Origin: Bacteroidota bacterium
Lineage (GTDB): Bacteria > Bacteroidota > Ignavibacteria > Ignavibacteriales > Melioribacteraceae
Length of the DNA stretch: 18,416 nt
Assembly (NCBI GenBank): GCA_023453125.1
Contig: JAEXUB010000157.1
Span: 1-18,416, forward strand
Direction: 5' to 3'
The position numbers and the translations under genes are program-made. How positions within the stretch are numbered: the stretch's first letter is position 1; each line of letters begins with the position of its first letter. Below are positions 1 through 5,557 of this stretch, one piece after another. The notes below the pieces were generated by a model. It saw nothing but the letters and a program-made list of their open reading frames with translations, was not told where the DNA came from and made no database searches.

Positions 1-206
1 GCATTTTGAGCACAAAATTCGGTACTTATGCAATTTCTATGGCTTTAAAGAAGAAATTCGGCATGATGGCCGCTTTAAAAGGGGCCGATATTACCAGTGT
101 ACGCATAATTGACGCAATTTCGAGACAGAAACTGGTTACCCCAAAGCATCAGGCAGTTCAGGCCGCCCACGCAGTGGGAGTAAGTTTTGGTACAAAAGAA
201 TTATAG
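1..206 (+). CDS. 6-phosphofructokinase, C-terminal end (partial)
   Basis: The gene is open at the left edge, reading in the frame of bases 3-5, and stops with TAG at 204-206; only about 67 residues are visible. The tail contains a KKFGMMAALKGADITSV segment. It matches the C-terminal pattern of the PfkA superfamily (FGxMxALxGxxIxxVxL), especially the mixed ATP/PPi-type enzymes, where this segment is followed by a short helix with a K-x-V-x-P motif as seen here (KLVTP). The enzyme phosphorylates fructose 6-phosphate in glycolysis. The catalytic and nucleotide-binding residues lie outside the window, so ATP versus PPi use cannot be judged. No convincing terminator follows before the tRNA gene. 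The family call is fairly firm; the exact subgroup is not. Confidence 0.72.
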   Translation, partial: ILSTKFGTYAISMALKKKFGMMAALKGADITSVRIIDAISRQKLVTPKHQAVQAAHAVGVSFGTKEL

Positions 207-286
207 CTCTTGATTTAAAGTAAGAAACGCTATATATTTATACTCTCTTTTTTAGAGAATGTTACTATGTTTAAGGTTTGTTCTGA

Positions 287-316
287 TTGATTAAGAAGTG
301 ATGTTAGAGTTATTTT
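287..316 (+). promoter_or_regulatory. possible sigma70-like promoter for tRNA-Asp
   Basis: TTGATT at 287-292 and TATTTT at 311-316 are 18 bp apart and would place the transcription start at the first bases of the tRNA (about 322-323). An alternative pair, TTGATT 210-215 and TATATT 233-238 with 17 bp spacing, would give a leader of roughly 80 nt. Both are AT-rich matches in an AT-rich gap, so support is weak. Confidence 0.28.
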
Positions 317-322
317 AATATT

Positions 323-396
323 GGGGTCGTAGTTCAGTTGGTTAGAACGCCTGCCTGTCACGCAGGAGGCCGCGAGTTCGAGTCTCGTCGGCCCCG
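323..396 (+). tRNA. tRNA-Asp (anticodon GTC)
   Basis: A complete cloverleaf can be folded by hand. The 7-bp acceptor stem GGGGTCG/CGGCCCC has one G-U pair. The anticodon arm CCTGC-CTGTCAC-GCAGG has GTC at 357-359, and the T arm GCGAG-TTCGAGT-CTCGT has the TTCGA loop. The discriminator base is G396. CCA is not encoded: CAA follows, so the 3' end must be added after transcription. Pieces of the 3' half (CAGGAGGCCG and TCGGCCCC) recur downstream of the next gene; see the repeat entries. Confidence 0.97.
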
Positions 397-397
397 C

Positions 398-430
398 AAA
401 ACCCGCTCTCAAGGCGGGTTTTTTGTTTTT
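398..430 (+). terminator. Rho-independent terminator of tRNA-Asp
   Basis: A perfect 9-bp stem AAAACCCGC (398-406) / GCGGGTTTT (414-422) closes a 7-nt loop and runs into a T-rich tract to about 430. It sits 2 nt after the tRNA. It ends about 15 bp before the GIY-YIG start codon, so that gene probably needs its own promoter or read-through. Confidence 0.88.
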
Positions 431-444
431 AAACCCGAGAATTT

Positions 445-705
445 ATGTGGTACGTTTACATTCTTTACTCAAAACCCATCGACAAATACTATACCGGTTA
501 TACTGAAGATCTTGATTGGCGTTTAGAGAGGCATAATTTCGGTTGGGGAAAGTATAGCAGCAGGGGTATACCATGGGAATTAGTTTACAAAGAAGAGTAT
601 AATACCAAGAGTGAAGCTATTAAAAGAGAAAATGAAATTAAGTCTTGGAAAAGCAGGAAAATGATTGAAGATTTAATATTAAACACAGGAGGCCGTCCCG
701 ACTAG
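445..705 (+). CDS. small GIY-YIG nuclease-like protein
   Basis: This 86-residue protein consists of one GIY-YIG domain, the usual size for the short YhbQ/UvrC-N-like proteins. The first strand is WYVYILYS (a degenerate GIY). The second is YYTGYT at 15-20 (YIG replaced by YTG), followed by the conserved Arg of DWRLERHN (R26), a PW-x-LVY strand (43-48) and the KRENEIK helix carrying the probable metal-binding Glu (E62). Such domains cut DNA or RNA phosphodiesters; no substrate can be assigned here. The start ATG at 445 has only a weak GAGA upstream. The last residues (TGGRPD) and the stop are encoded by sequence that copies the tRNA-Asp 3' half and by a palindrome. The reading frame therefore ends inside repeat DNA and may have acquired its tail by insertion. 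Fold assignment is confident; activity is uncertain. Confidence 0.85.
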   Translation: MWYVYILYSKPIDKYYTGYTEDLDWRLERHNFGWGKYSSRGIPWELVYKEEYNTKSEAIKRENEIKSWKSRKMIEDLILNTGGRPD

Positions 706-758
706 TCGGGAAGTCTGCGCTGTGTCCCGATGAACAGAGTGAAATCGGGATCGGCCCC
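686..758 (+). repeat. split tRNA-Asp 3'-end-like sequence with palindromes
   Basis: CAGGAGGCCG at 686-695 is identical to tRNA bases 363-372, and TCGGCCCC at 751-758 is identical to tRNA bases 388-395. The T arm that separates these two pieces in the real tRNA is replaced by about 55 nt. That stretch holds a perfect palindrome CCCGACTAGTCGGG (697-710) and an inverted repeat TCCCGAT (725-731) / ATCGGGA (744-750). The block is not a tRNA gene: the T arm is lost and there is no 5' half. Confidence 0.7.
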
Positions 759-1170
759 CGGCTCGGTTTACACCTCGCCGGGACTAAAGCCCGCATACAA
801 AAAAGCCTTACAACTACCAACCCTTGATTTTTTTATTAGTGTCAGGTCAAGAAGACCTGTCTCTGGAATTTAGCGAGTGAAACAAGCTAAATGACATCCC
901 GATTGGACTTCGCGAGAAGGACGATCGGTGGCTTGCCCGCCGTCTTGCTGGGCGGGTCGGCCCCCGGCTCGGTTTACACTTCGCCGGGACTAAAGCCCGC
1001 ATATAAAAAAGCCTTACAACTACCAACACTTGATTTTTTTATTTGTGTCAGGTCAAGAAGAACTGTCTCCGGAATTTAGCGAGTGAAACGAGCTAAATGA
1101 CATCCCGAGCGGACTTCGCAAGAAGGACGATCGGTGGCTTGCCCACCGTCTTGCTGGGCGGATCGGCCCC
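751..1170 (+). repeat. two tandem 206-bp repeats ending in tRNA 3'-tail sequence
   Basis: Unit 1 is 751-956 and unit 2 is 957-1162. They align without gaps at about 12 mismatches in 206 (roughly 94% identity by eye). The border sequence TCGGCCCC occurs at 751, 957 and 1163, exactly 206 bp apart, and equals the 3' acceptor end of tRNA-Asp. Each unit holds a CGGGACTAAAGCCCG-type hairpin, a T7 run, an AGGTC-AAGAA-GACCT hairpin that unit 2 breaks by one change, an ATTTAGC/GCTAAAT stem, and a CCCGCC/GGCGGG stem before the border. No plausible protein is encoded on either strand. This fills the 706-1248 gap. Confidence 0.9.
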
Positions 1171-1248
1171 AATTAGTAGTATTATTCAGAATATTCACGA
1201 CATGTCTATAGAAAGAGGAAGTCTGCTAGGAATGTTTTACCCAAGTGT

Positions 1249-1692
1249 TTATAATGCTTTCTTCAGATAAACCATATCAACAAGCTGTACTCCATCCTCA
1301 TACATCGGGTGGTCATAATTATCAGTAAAAAAATTCTTTATAACATGAGATCTTTCAAAACCGCATCTTTCATAAAAAGAAAGAATTTTCGGAATATCGC
1401 CTGTCCCGACAAGTATGGTTTTATATTTGTCTTTATAATAATCCAATACATACCTAATTAGAGAACTGGCGTATCCCTTACCTTGAAATTCTTTATAAGT
1501 TGCTATGTTTTTCAATTCGCAGGTCTCTTTGTCAATCTCAGCAACAACACAAACTGTCTTCAGGTCATCTTCGTATAAAGCAAACATATCGCCGCATTCC
1601 AGATACTTGTCAATCATATCCTCCTGCTCATCTGCTAATAGCAGCAAATCAAGGTATTGTTTCTTGTTTTCTGTAATATTTTCTATTCTCAT
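1249..1692 (-). CDS. GNAT family N-acetyltransferase
   Basis: This 147-residue protein covers a complete GNAT fold. The acetyl-CoA binding loop (motif A) is QGKGYA at 70-75, after the central strand with KNIATYKEF. Tyr107 in FYERCGF is in the place of the usual general-acid tyrosine. The C-terminal stretch with NYDHPMYEDGVQLVDMVYL resembles the Bacillus YvbK subgroup as I remember it. It should transfer acetyl from acetyl-CoA to an amine; the substrate is unknown. It is the only minus-strand gene, is flanked by the repeat array on one side and the metal operon on the other, and has a weak GAG Shine-Dalgarno upstream of the ATG at 1692. It appears to be a single-gene unit. Confidence 0.85.
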   Translation of the reverse strand: MRIENITENKKQYLDLLLLADEQEDMIDKYLECGDMFALYEDDLKTVCVVAEIDKETCELKNIATYKEFQGKGYASSLIRYVLDYYKDKYKTILVGTGDIPKILSFYERCGFERSHVIKNFFTDNYDHPMYEDGVQLVDMVYLKKAL

Positions 1693-1859
1693 TTTTTTCT
1701 CATTTATCTAACGCGATCTGTTAAAAGTTGTCTTTTCAGACTGCTGTTATTTCCGGATAATGGGTGCATACCAAAGCTGTTATATATATAAAAGTAGAGA
1801 ATGAGGCGACAAGAAAATGAGAGTCTAGCCTGAATTACTCCTGTTGCCCGGCGCCCATA

Positions 1860-1888
1860 GAATATTTCCCAAACAACTTGAAATATTC
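1860..1888. promoter_or_regulatory. inverted repeat, candidate operator of the metal operon
   Basis: GAATATTTC (1860-1868) and GAAATATTC (1880-1888) form a perfect 9-bp inverted repeat with an 11-nt spacer, about 80 bp before the first gene of the metal operon. A TATAAT box lies at 1949-1954, only 16 nt before that gene's ATG, so any leader would be very short and there is no clear ribosome binding site. The binding protein is unknown. Confidence 0.35.
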
Positions 1889-1969
1889 TCAAATTAAAAT
1901 AATTAAAATTACTGAAAAATTAACGGAACAATAGTTCTGTTTTTGTTTTATAATTTTTATATTTAAGCA

Positions 1970-2350
1970 ATGAAAAAGATAGCTCAAATATCGCTCATCC
2001 TAATTTACGCGCAGATGTTCATAGGCATTTCAATAGCCAATCATTTCTGCGGGGGAGAGCTTGCCTGGCAGGCGCCTGTTTTTCTGCAGCAGTTTAACGA
2101 CTGCGGATGTGGCGACGAGGAAGGAAACTGCGGATGCTGCGAAACGGTTATTGTCCGTGTTCAGCTTACCGACGAGCATTTTTTAACCTATACACAGGAT
2201 GGCGTTTTAGTAATTCCGGATATGCATTTCTATGCATCTGACGATATTACCCGCAATTCTTTTGAATCGCACAATATAGCACACTTAATATACGAACTTC
2301 CCCCGGGAAATGAACCCCGTTTTATTATCAATAGAACTCTTCTTATTTAG
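1970..2350 (+). CDS. HYC_CC_PP family protein
   Basis: This 126-residue exported protein begins with a hydrophobic signal segment (residues 4-23). It has the three motifs that name the Bacteroidota HYC_CC_PP family: H25-F26-C27 (Tyr replaced by Phe), the vicinal pair C56-C57 in a Cys-rich stretch (C45, C47, C54, C56, C57), and P111-P112. The Cys/His content suggests metal, probably copper, binding in the periplasm; I infer this from composition and context because the family has no established biochemical role that I know of. It is the first gene of an apparent three-gene unit with an HMA-domain protein and a TonB receptor. The start has no recognisable Shine-Dalgarno, which is common in this group. 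The gap to the next gene is 75 bp. Confidence 0.8.
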   Translation: MKKIAQISLILIYAQMFIGISIANHFCGGELAWQAPVFLQQFNDCGCGDEEGNCGCCETVIVRVQLTDEHFLTYTQDGVLVIPDMHFYASDDITRNSFESHNIAHLIYELPPGNEPRFIINRTLLI

Positions 2351-2425
2351 CCGCTCCTAAAATCCAATCTTAATCAACGGCATTAGTCCGTATTAACTTA
2401 TTTTAAATAATTTAAGAGGTATACC

Positions 2426-2779
2426 ATGAAAGGTAAATTATTTTTATCCGTATTTGTATTAGCATTAATTTCTTCATTGGTCATTTATGCGCAGGAAAAA
2501 TCGATAAAGGATCTGGAGATAAAAGTATTCGGCAATTGTAATATGTGCAAGAACAGGATAGAAGGAGTACTTAAGATAAAGGAAGTAAAGATTGCAAAAT
2601 GGGATAAGAAGAGCAAAATGCTTCGTCTGGCATTCGACGAAAAGAAAATAACTCTCGATTCTCTCCAGAAGAGAATTGCAGCTGTAGGGCACGACACAGA
2701 AAAATTCAAAGCACCGGACGATGTATACAAGAAACTTCCGGCTTGCTGCCTCTACAGAGATAATCCTAACACACATTAA
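2426..2779 (+). CDS. secreted heavy-metal-associated (HMA) domain protein
   Basis: This 117-residue protein has a signal peptide (residues 1-22, hydrophobic core LSVFVLALISSLVIYA) and one HMA ferredoxin-like domain (about 29-95). The metal-binding loop reads GNCNMCKNRIE with C38-x-x-C41. The second half (ITLDSLQKRIAAVGHDTEKFKA) matches the helix and last strand of HMA domains. A C-terminal extension carries a vicinal C107-C108 pair in LPACCLY, which could form an extra metal site. It probably carries a soft metal such as Cu(I) in the periplasm between its two neighbours. The start is well supported by AGAGGT seven nucleotides upstream. The gap to the TonB receptor gene is 15 bp, so the two are almost certainly cotranscribed. 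Metal identity is inferred. Confidence 0.88.
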   Translation: MKGKLFLSVFVLALISSLVIYAQEKSIKDLEIKVFGNCNMCKNRIEGVLKIKEVKIAKWDKKSKMLRLAFDEKKITLDSLQKRIAAVGHDTEKFKAPDDVYKKLPACCLYRDNPNTH

Positions 2780-2794
2780 TAAATAGGAAAAGAA

Positions 2795-5047
2795 ATGAAA
2801 TTTAAAATTATCGTTCTACTCATATTTGTTCTTGCTACTTCACTGTATTCGCAGAACCAGGTTACCGGAACAGTGAAAGGGAATAATGAAGGGGGGAACA
2901 GCGAAACTTTAGCCGGGGCCACAATTCAGTGGCTTGGCTCTAAAGTAGGCACTCAGGCTAATACCGAAGGAAAATTTAAAATTCCAACGGTAAAAGAGAC
3001 CGATAAACTTGTGGTTTCGTTTATCGGATATAAAACTGATACAATTACGGTCAATGGCAATAAATCTCTCGAAATAATGTTAAAGCCGGAAGCTGAGAAT
3101 CTTGCTCAGGTTGAAGTCGTTGGTAAACAGGAGGCTACGCAGCTGGATTATCTTTCTACCCGCGATATGACCAAAATGACTGAGAATGAATTATTTAAAG
3201 CAGCTTGCTGTAACCTTTCCGAGAGCTTTGAAACTAATCCTTCAATAGACGTTTCTTTTTCTGACGCTATTACGGGAACAAAGCAGATTGAGATGCTTGG
3301 CCTCGCGGGGACATATACCCAGATTACACTGGAGAATATGCCCTATATAAGAGGACTTACGTCCAACATCGGATTAACATATATACCGGGCACCTGGATT
3401 GAATCGATTAATGTATCTAAGGGTATGGGTTCAGTAGCCAACGGATTTGAATCGATTACCGGACAGATTGACGTTGACCTTCGCAAACCATTTAAGGAAG
3501 CAGAGAAAACAGTATTCCTGAATTTGTATACAAGCAGCGAACAGCGCTACGAAGGGAATTTGAATCTGCGCCTTCCTGTTAGCCAGGATGTATATTCAAT
3601 GACACTTCTGCACGCCAGCACACAGCAGCATATGCTGGATGTAAACAACGACCGGTTTATTGATATGCCCACCTTTAAAACTGTAAATCTTCTTCAGCGT
3701 TTTCATATAAATCTCCATTCCGGATGGGAAATGCAGGTAGCCGCACAGTATGTTAAAGATGAAAAGGAGGGGGGCACCAGAATCCATTCCGACGAGCACG
3801 TTCATCCTGATAAGCAGTTTCTCTACAGTTCTTCATCGGAAAATATAAGGCTGCACGGAAAAACAGGATATGTCTTTCCAAACAAGGAATATCAGAGCTT
3901 CGGATTCCAGTGGGCCTTAAGCAAATATACAAACTCTTCTTCTTACGGCGGCAGGATTTACGACGGAAGCCAGAAGAGCGGATACTTCAACTTTCTGTTT
4001 CAATCCCAGCTCGGTTCCGAAAAGCATAAATACCGTCTTGGATTGAGCTATATGTTTGATGAATATGACGATAAATACGCGGCTCTTGCATTCAACCGTA
4101 TTGAAAGAGTGCCCGGCGCGTTTGTTGAATATACTTATTCCCCCGATCCGGATGAATTCTCTATTGTAGCCGGACTTCGTACCGACTATCATAATTTCTA
4201 CGGCACTATGATTACTCCCCGTCTCCATTTCCGCTATTCTCCTCATATGGACTGGGTATTCAGAGGTGTTGCCGGCAGGGGATTCAGGACATCAAACATT
4301 TTTGCAGAATATTCGCAGGTCTTTGTAAGCGCAAGGGAAATGAAGATTAACCAGGTCAACAATTTCGGTTTCGGACTGGAACAGGAAGAGGGGTGGAATT
4401 TCGGCCTCAGCCTGACCCATTATTTCTATTTCGAATATCGTGAAGCTACAATTTCTGTAGATTTCTATAGAACCCAGTTTGATATGCAGACAATTGCGGA
4501 TCTGGATACCAATCCCCAGAAAATTAATTTCTATTCAATAGAGAACGGTTCCTACTCAAATGCTCTTCAGGTTGAGCTCAACTTTAAGCCTTTTGAATTT
4601 GTAGACGCAAGATTAGCTTACAGGTATCTCGATGTTCAGCAGAAGATTTCCGGTGAGTGGTATACCCGTCCATTACAGTCGGCGCATAGGGCGCTTGTTA
4701 CTCTTTCCTATGCTACCGAGAAGGAAGAAGAGACCGATCCTCAGATGCTCTACGATCTTACTTTCCAGTGGTTCGGTCCAAAGAGAATTCCTTCAACAAA
4801 ACTTAATCCCGTCAACTTGCGGGTAGATGAAAATTCTCCCGGATTTGTTCTTCTTAATGCACAGATTACCCGCTCGTTCCGTCCCGGTTTCGATCTCTAT
4901 ATCGGAGCTGAGAACCTGCTCGACTTCAGGCAGGATAATCAGATTATTGACGCGGCGAATCCAAACAGCCCCTATTTTGACGCCTCTATGGTATGGGGAC
5001 CAATAAGCGGAAGAATGTTCTATGCGGGATTAAGATTCAGATTGTGA
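2795..5047 (+). CDS. TonB-dependent receptor, probably metal-related
   Basis: This 750-residue outer-membrane protein contains a signal peptide (1-20), a carboxypeptidase-regulatory-like domain (about 22-97, with AGATIQWLGS and the VVSFIGYKT strand), a plug domain (about 105-230, with the GSVANGFESITGQIDV end) and a 22-strand-type barrel ending in GLRFRL. It should import a ligand with energy from TonB-ExbBD. The plug starts with ELFKAACCNLSESF; the C138-C139 pair and this phrase are, from memory, typical of Bacteroidota receptors encoded beside HMA proteins, which suggests copper or another soft metal or its chelate. No SusD partner follows, which argues against glycan uptake. An AGGAAA ribosome site precedes the ATG, and a strong terminator follows the stop. 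The receptor class is certain; the ligand is inferred. Confidence 0.9.
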   Translation: MKFKIIVLLIFVLATSLYSQNQVTGTVKGNNEGGNSETLAGATIQWLGSKVGTQANTEGKFKIPTVKETDKLVVSFIGYKTDTITVNGNKSLEIMLKPEAENLAQVEVVGKQEATQLDYLSTRDMTKMTENELFKAACCNLSESFETNPSIDVSFSDAITGTKQIEMLGLAGTYTQITLENMPYIRGLTSNIGLTYIPGTWIESINVSKGMGSVANGFESITGQIDVDLRKPFKEAEKTVFLNLYTSSEQRYEGNLNLRLPVSQDVYSMTLLHASTQQHMLDVNNDRFIDMPTFKTVNLLQRFHINLHSGWEMQVAAQYVKDEKEGGTRIHSDEHVHPDKQFLYSSSSENIRLHGKTGYVFPNKEYQSFGFQWALSKYTNSSSYGGRIYDGSQKSGYFNFLFQSQLGSEKHKYRLGLSYMFDEYDDKYAALAFNRIERVPGAFVEYTYSPDPDEFSIVAGLRTDYHNFYGTMITPRLHFRYSPHMDWVFRGVAGRGFRTSNIFAEYSQVFVSAREMKINQVNNFGFGLEQEEGWNFGLSLTHYFYFEYREATISVDFYRTQFDMQTIADLDTNPQKINFYSIENGSYSNALQVELNFKPFEFVDARLAYRYLDVQQKISGEWYTRPLQSAHRALVTLSYATEKEEETDPQMLYDLTFQWFGPKRIPSTKLNPVNLRVDENSPGFVLLNAQITRSFRPGFDLYIGAENLLDFRQDNQIIDAANPNSPYFDASMVWGPISGRMFYAGLRFRL

Positions 5048-5079
5048 CATAAAGGTATTAGATGAAACAATTTATTTGT

Positions 5080-5110
5080 CCCCCGGTAATATGCCGGGGG
5101 ATTTTTTTTA
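5080..5110 (+). terminator. Rho-independent terminator of the metal operon
   Basis: CCCCCGG (5080-5086) pairs perfectly with CCGGGGG (5094-5100) around a 7-nt loop and is followed by A-T8. It lies 32 bp after the TonB receptor stop. Confidence 0.92.
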
Positions 5111-5557
5111 CTTCTCAGCTGAGCTCTATTTGTACCGGGAGCAGTTCAAAGTCTAATTGGATTCCGGATCGATTAGTTACTTTAGCGCTACAGGTCTGCG
5201 ATATTAAGGTTTAAATGTCCGGTTACTGCGATGTAGCACAAATAAAAGAAATAAATAGTGCGGGGAACAATTTATAAACATGATTAACAAATATTAATCA
5301 CCTTCAGAATTTATTTTGAATAAAAAAGGAACTACATTTCGCCCGGAAATTGTTATTTTGATAGTTCTTTAGGAAATTCTGTTCTGTATATAAATGTTAT
5401 ACAACTCTTATACGCACATCATCATTCTTCCTTCAACCATAACATAGACAAAAACAGAAATAAGTTAGAAAAGCTTTAACTGTTTCCAGCCGAAATAAGT
5501 TACAATGGTTCCCTTTAATTTGGAAAATATAATCATCATTAAAAGAAAATATCTTAT
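5111..5557. other. intergenic region before the first sensor kinase
   Basis: No gene was found in this AT-rich stretch. It holds a 7-bp perfect inverted repeat TGATTAA (5281-5287) / TTAATCA (5294-5300) with a 6-nt spacer, a possible but unassigned operator. A degenerate pair of 9-mers, TACGCACAT (5411-5419) and TTCAACCAT (5432-5440), starts 21 bp apart. Their spacing, and their distance of about 147 bp to the next start codon, mirror the stronger repeat pair upstream of cheW. No confident -35/-10 pair could be picked. Confidence 0.4.

Noticed and set aside
338..526. Plus-strand open frame running through the tRNA-Asp gene into the GIY-YIG gene
   Set aside because: It translates a structured tRNA and its terminator; this is a well-known spurious peptide type.
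686..758. Second tRNA gene
   Set aside because: Only the CAGGAGGCCG and TCGGCCCC pieces are present; the 5' half and T arm are missing, so no cloverleaf forms.
638..1029. Two similar minus-strand open frames (about 60 aa each) in the repeat array
   Set aside because: Their similarity comes only from the 206-bp tandem repeat; no protein family, ribosome site or sensible composition.
751..1170. CRISPR array
   Set aside because: Just two long 206-bp units with no short repeats or unique spacers, and no cas genes.
5281..5300. TGATTAA-N6-TTAATCA as a CRP/FNR site
   Set aside because: Arm sequence and spacing differ from TTGAT-N4-ATCAA, and it is over 250 bp from the next gene; kept only as a note in the intergenic entry.
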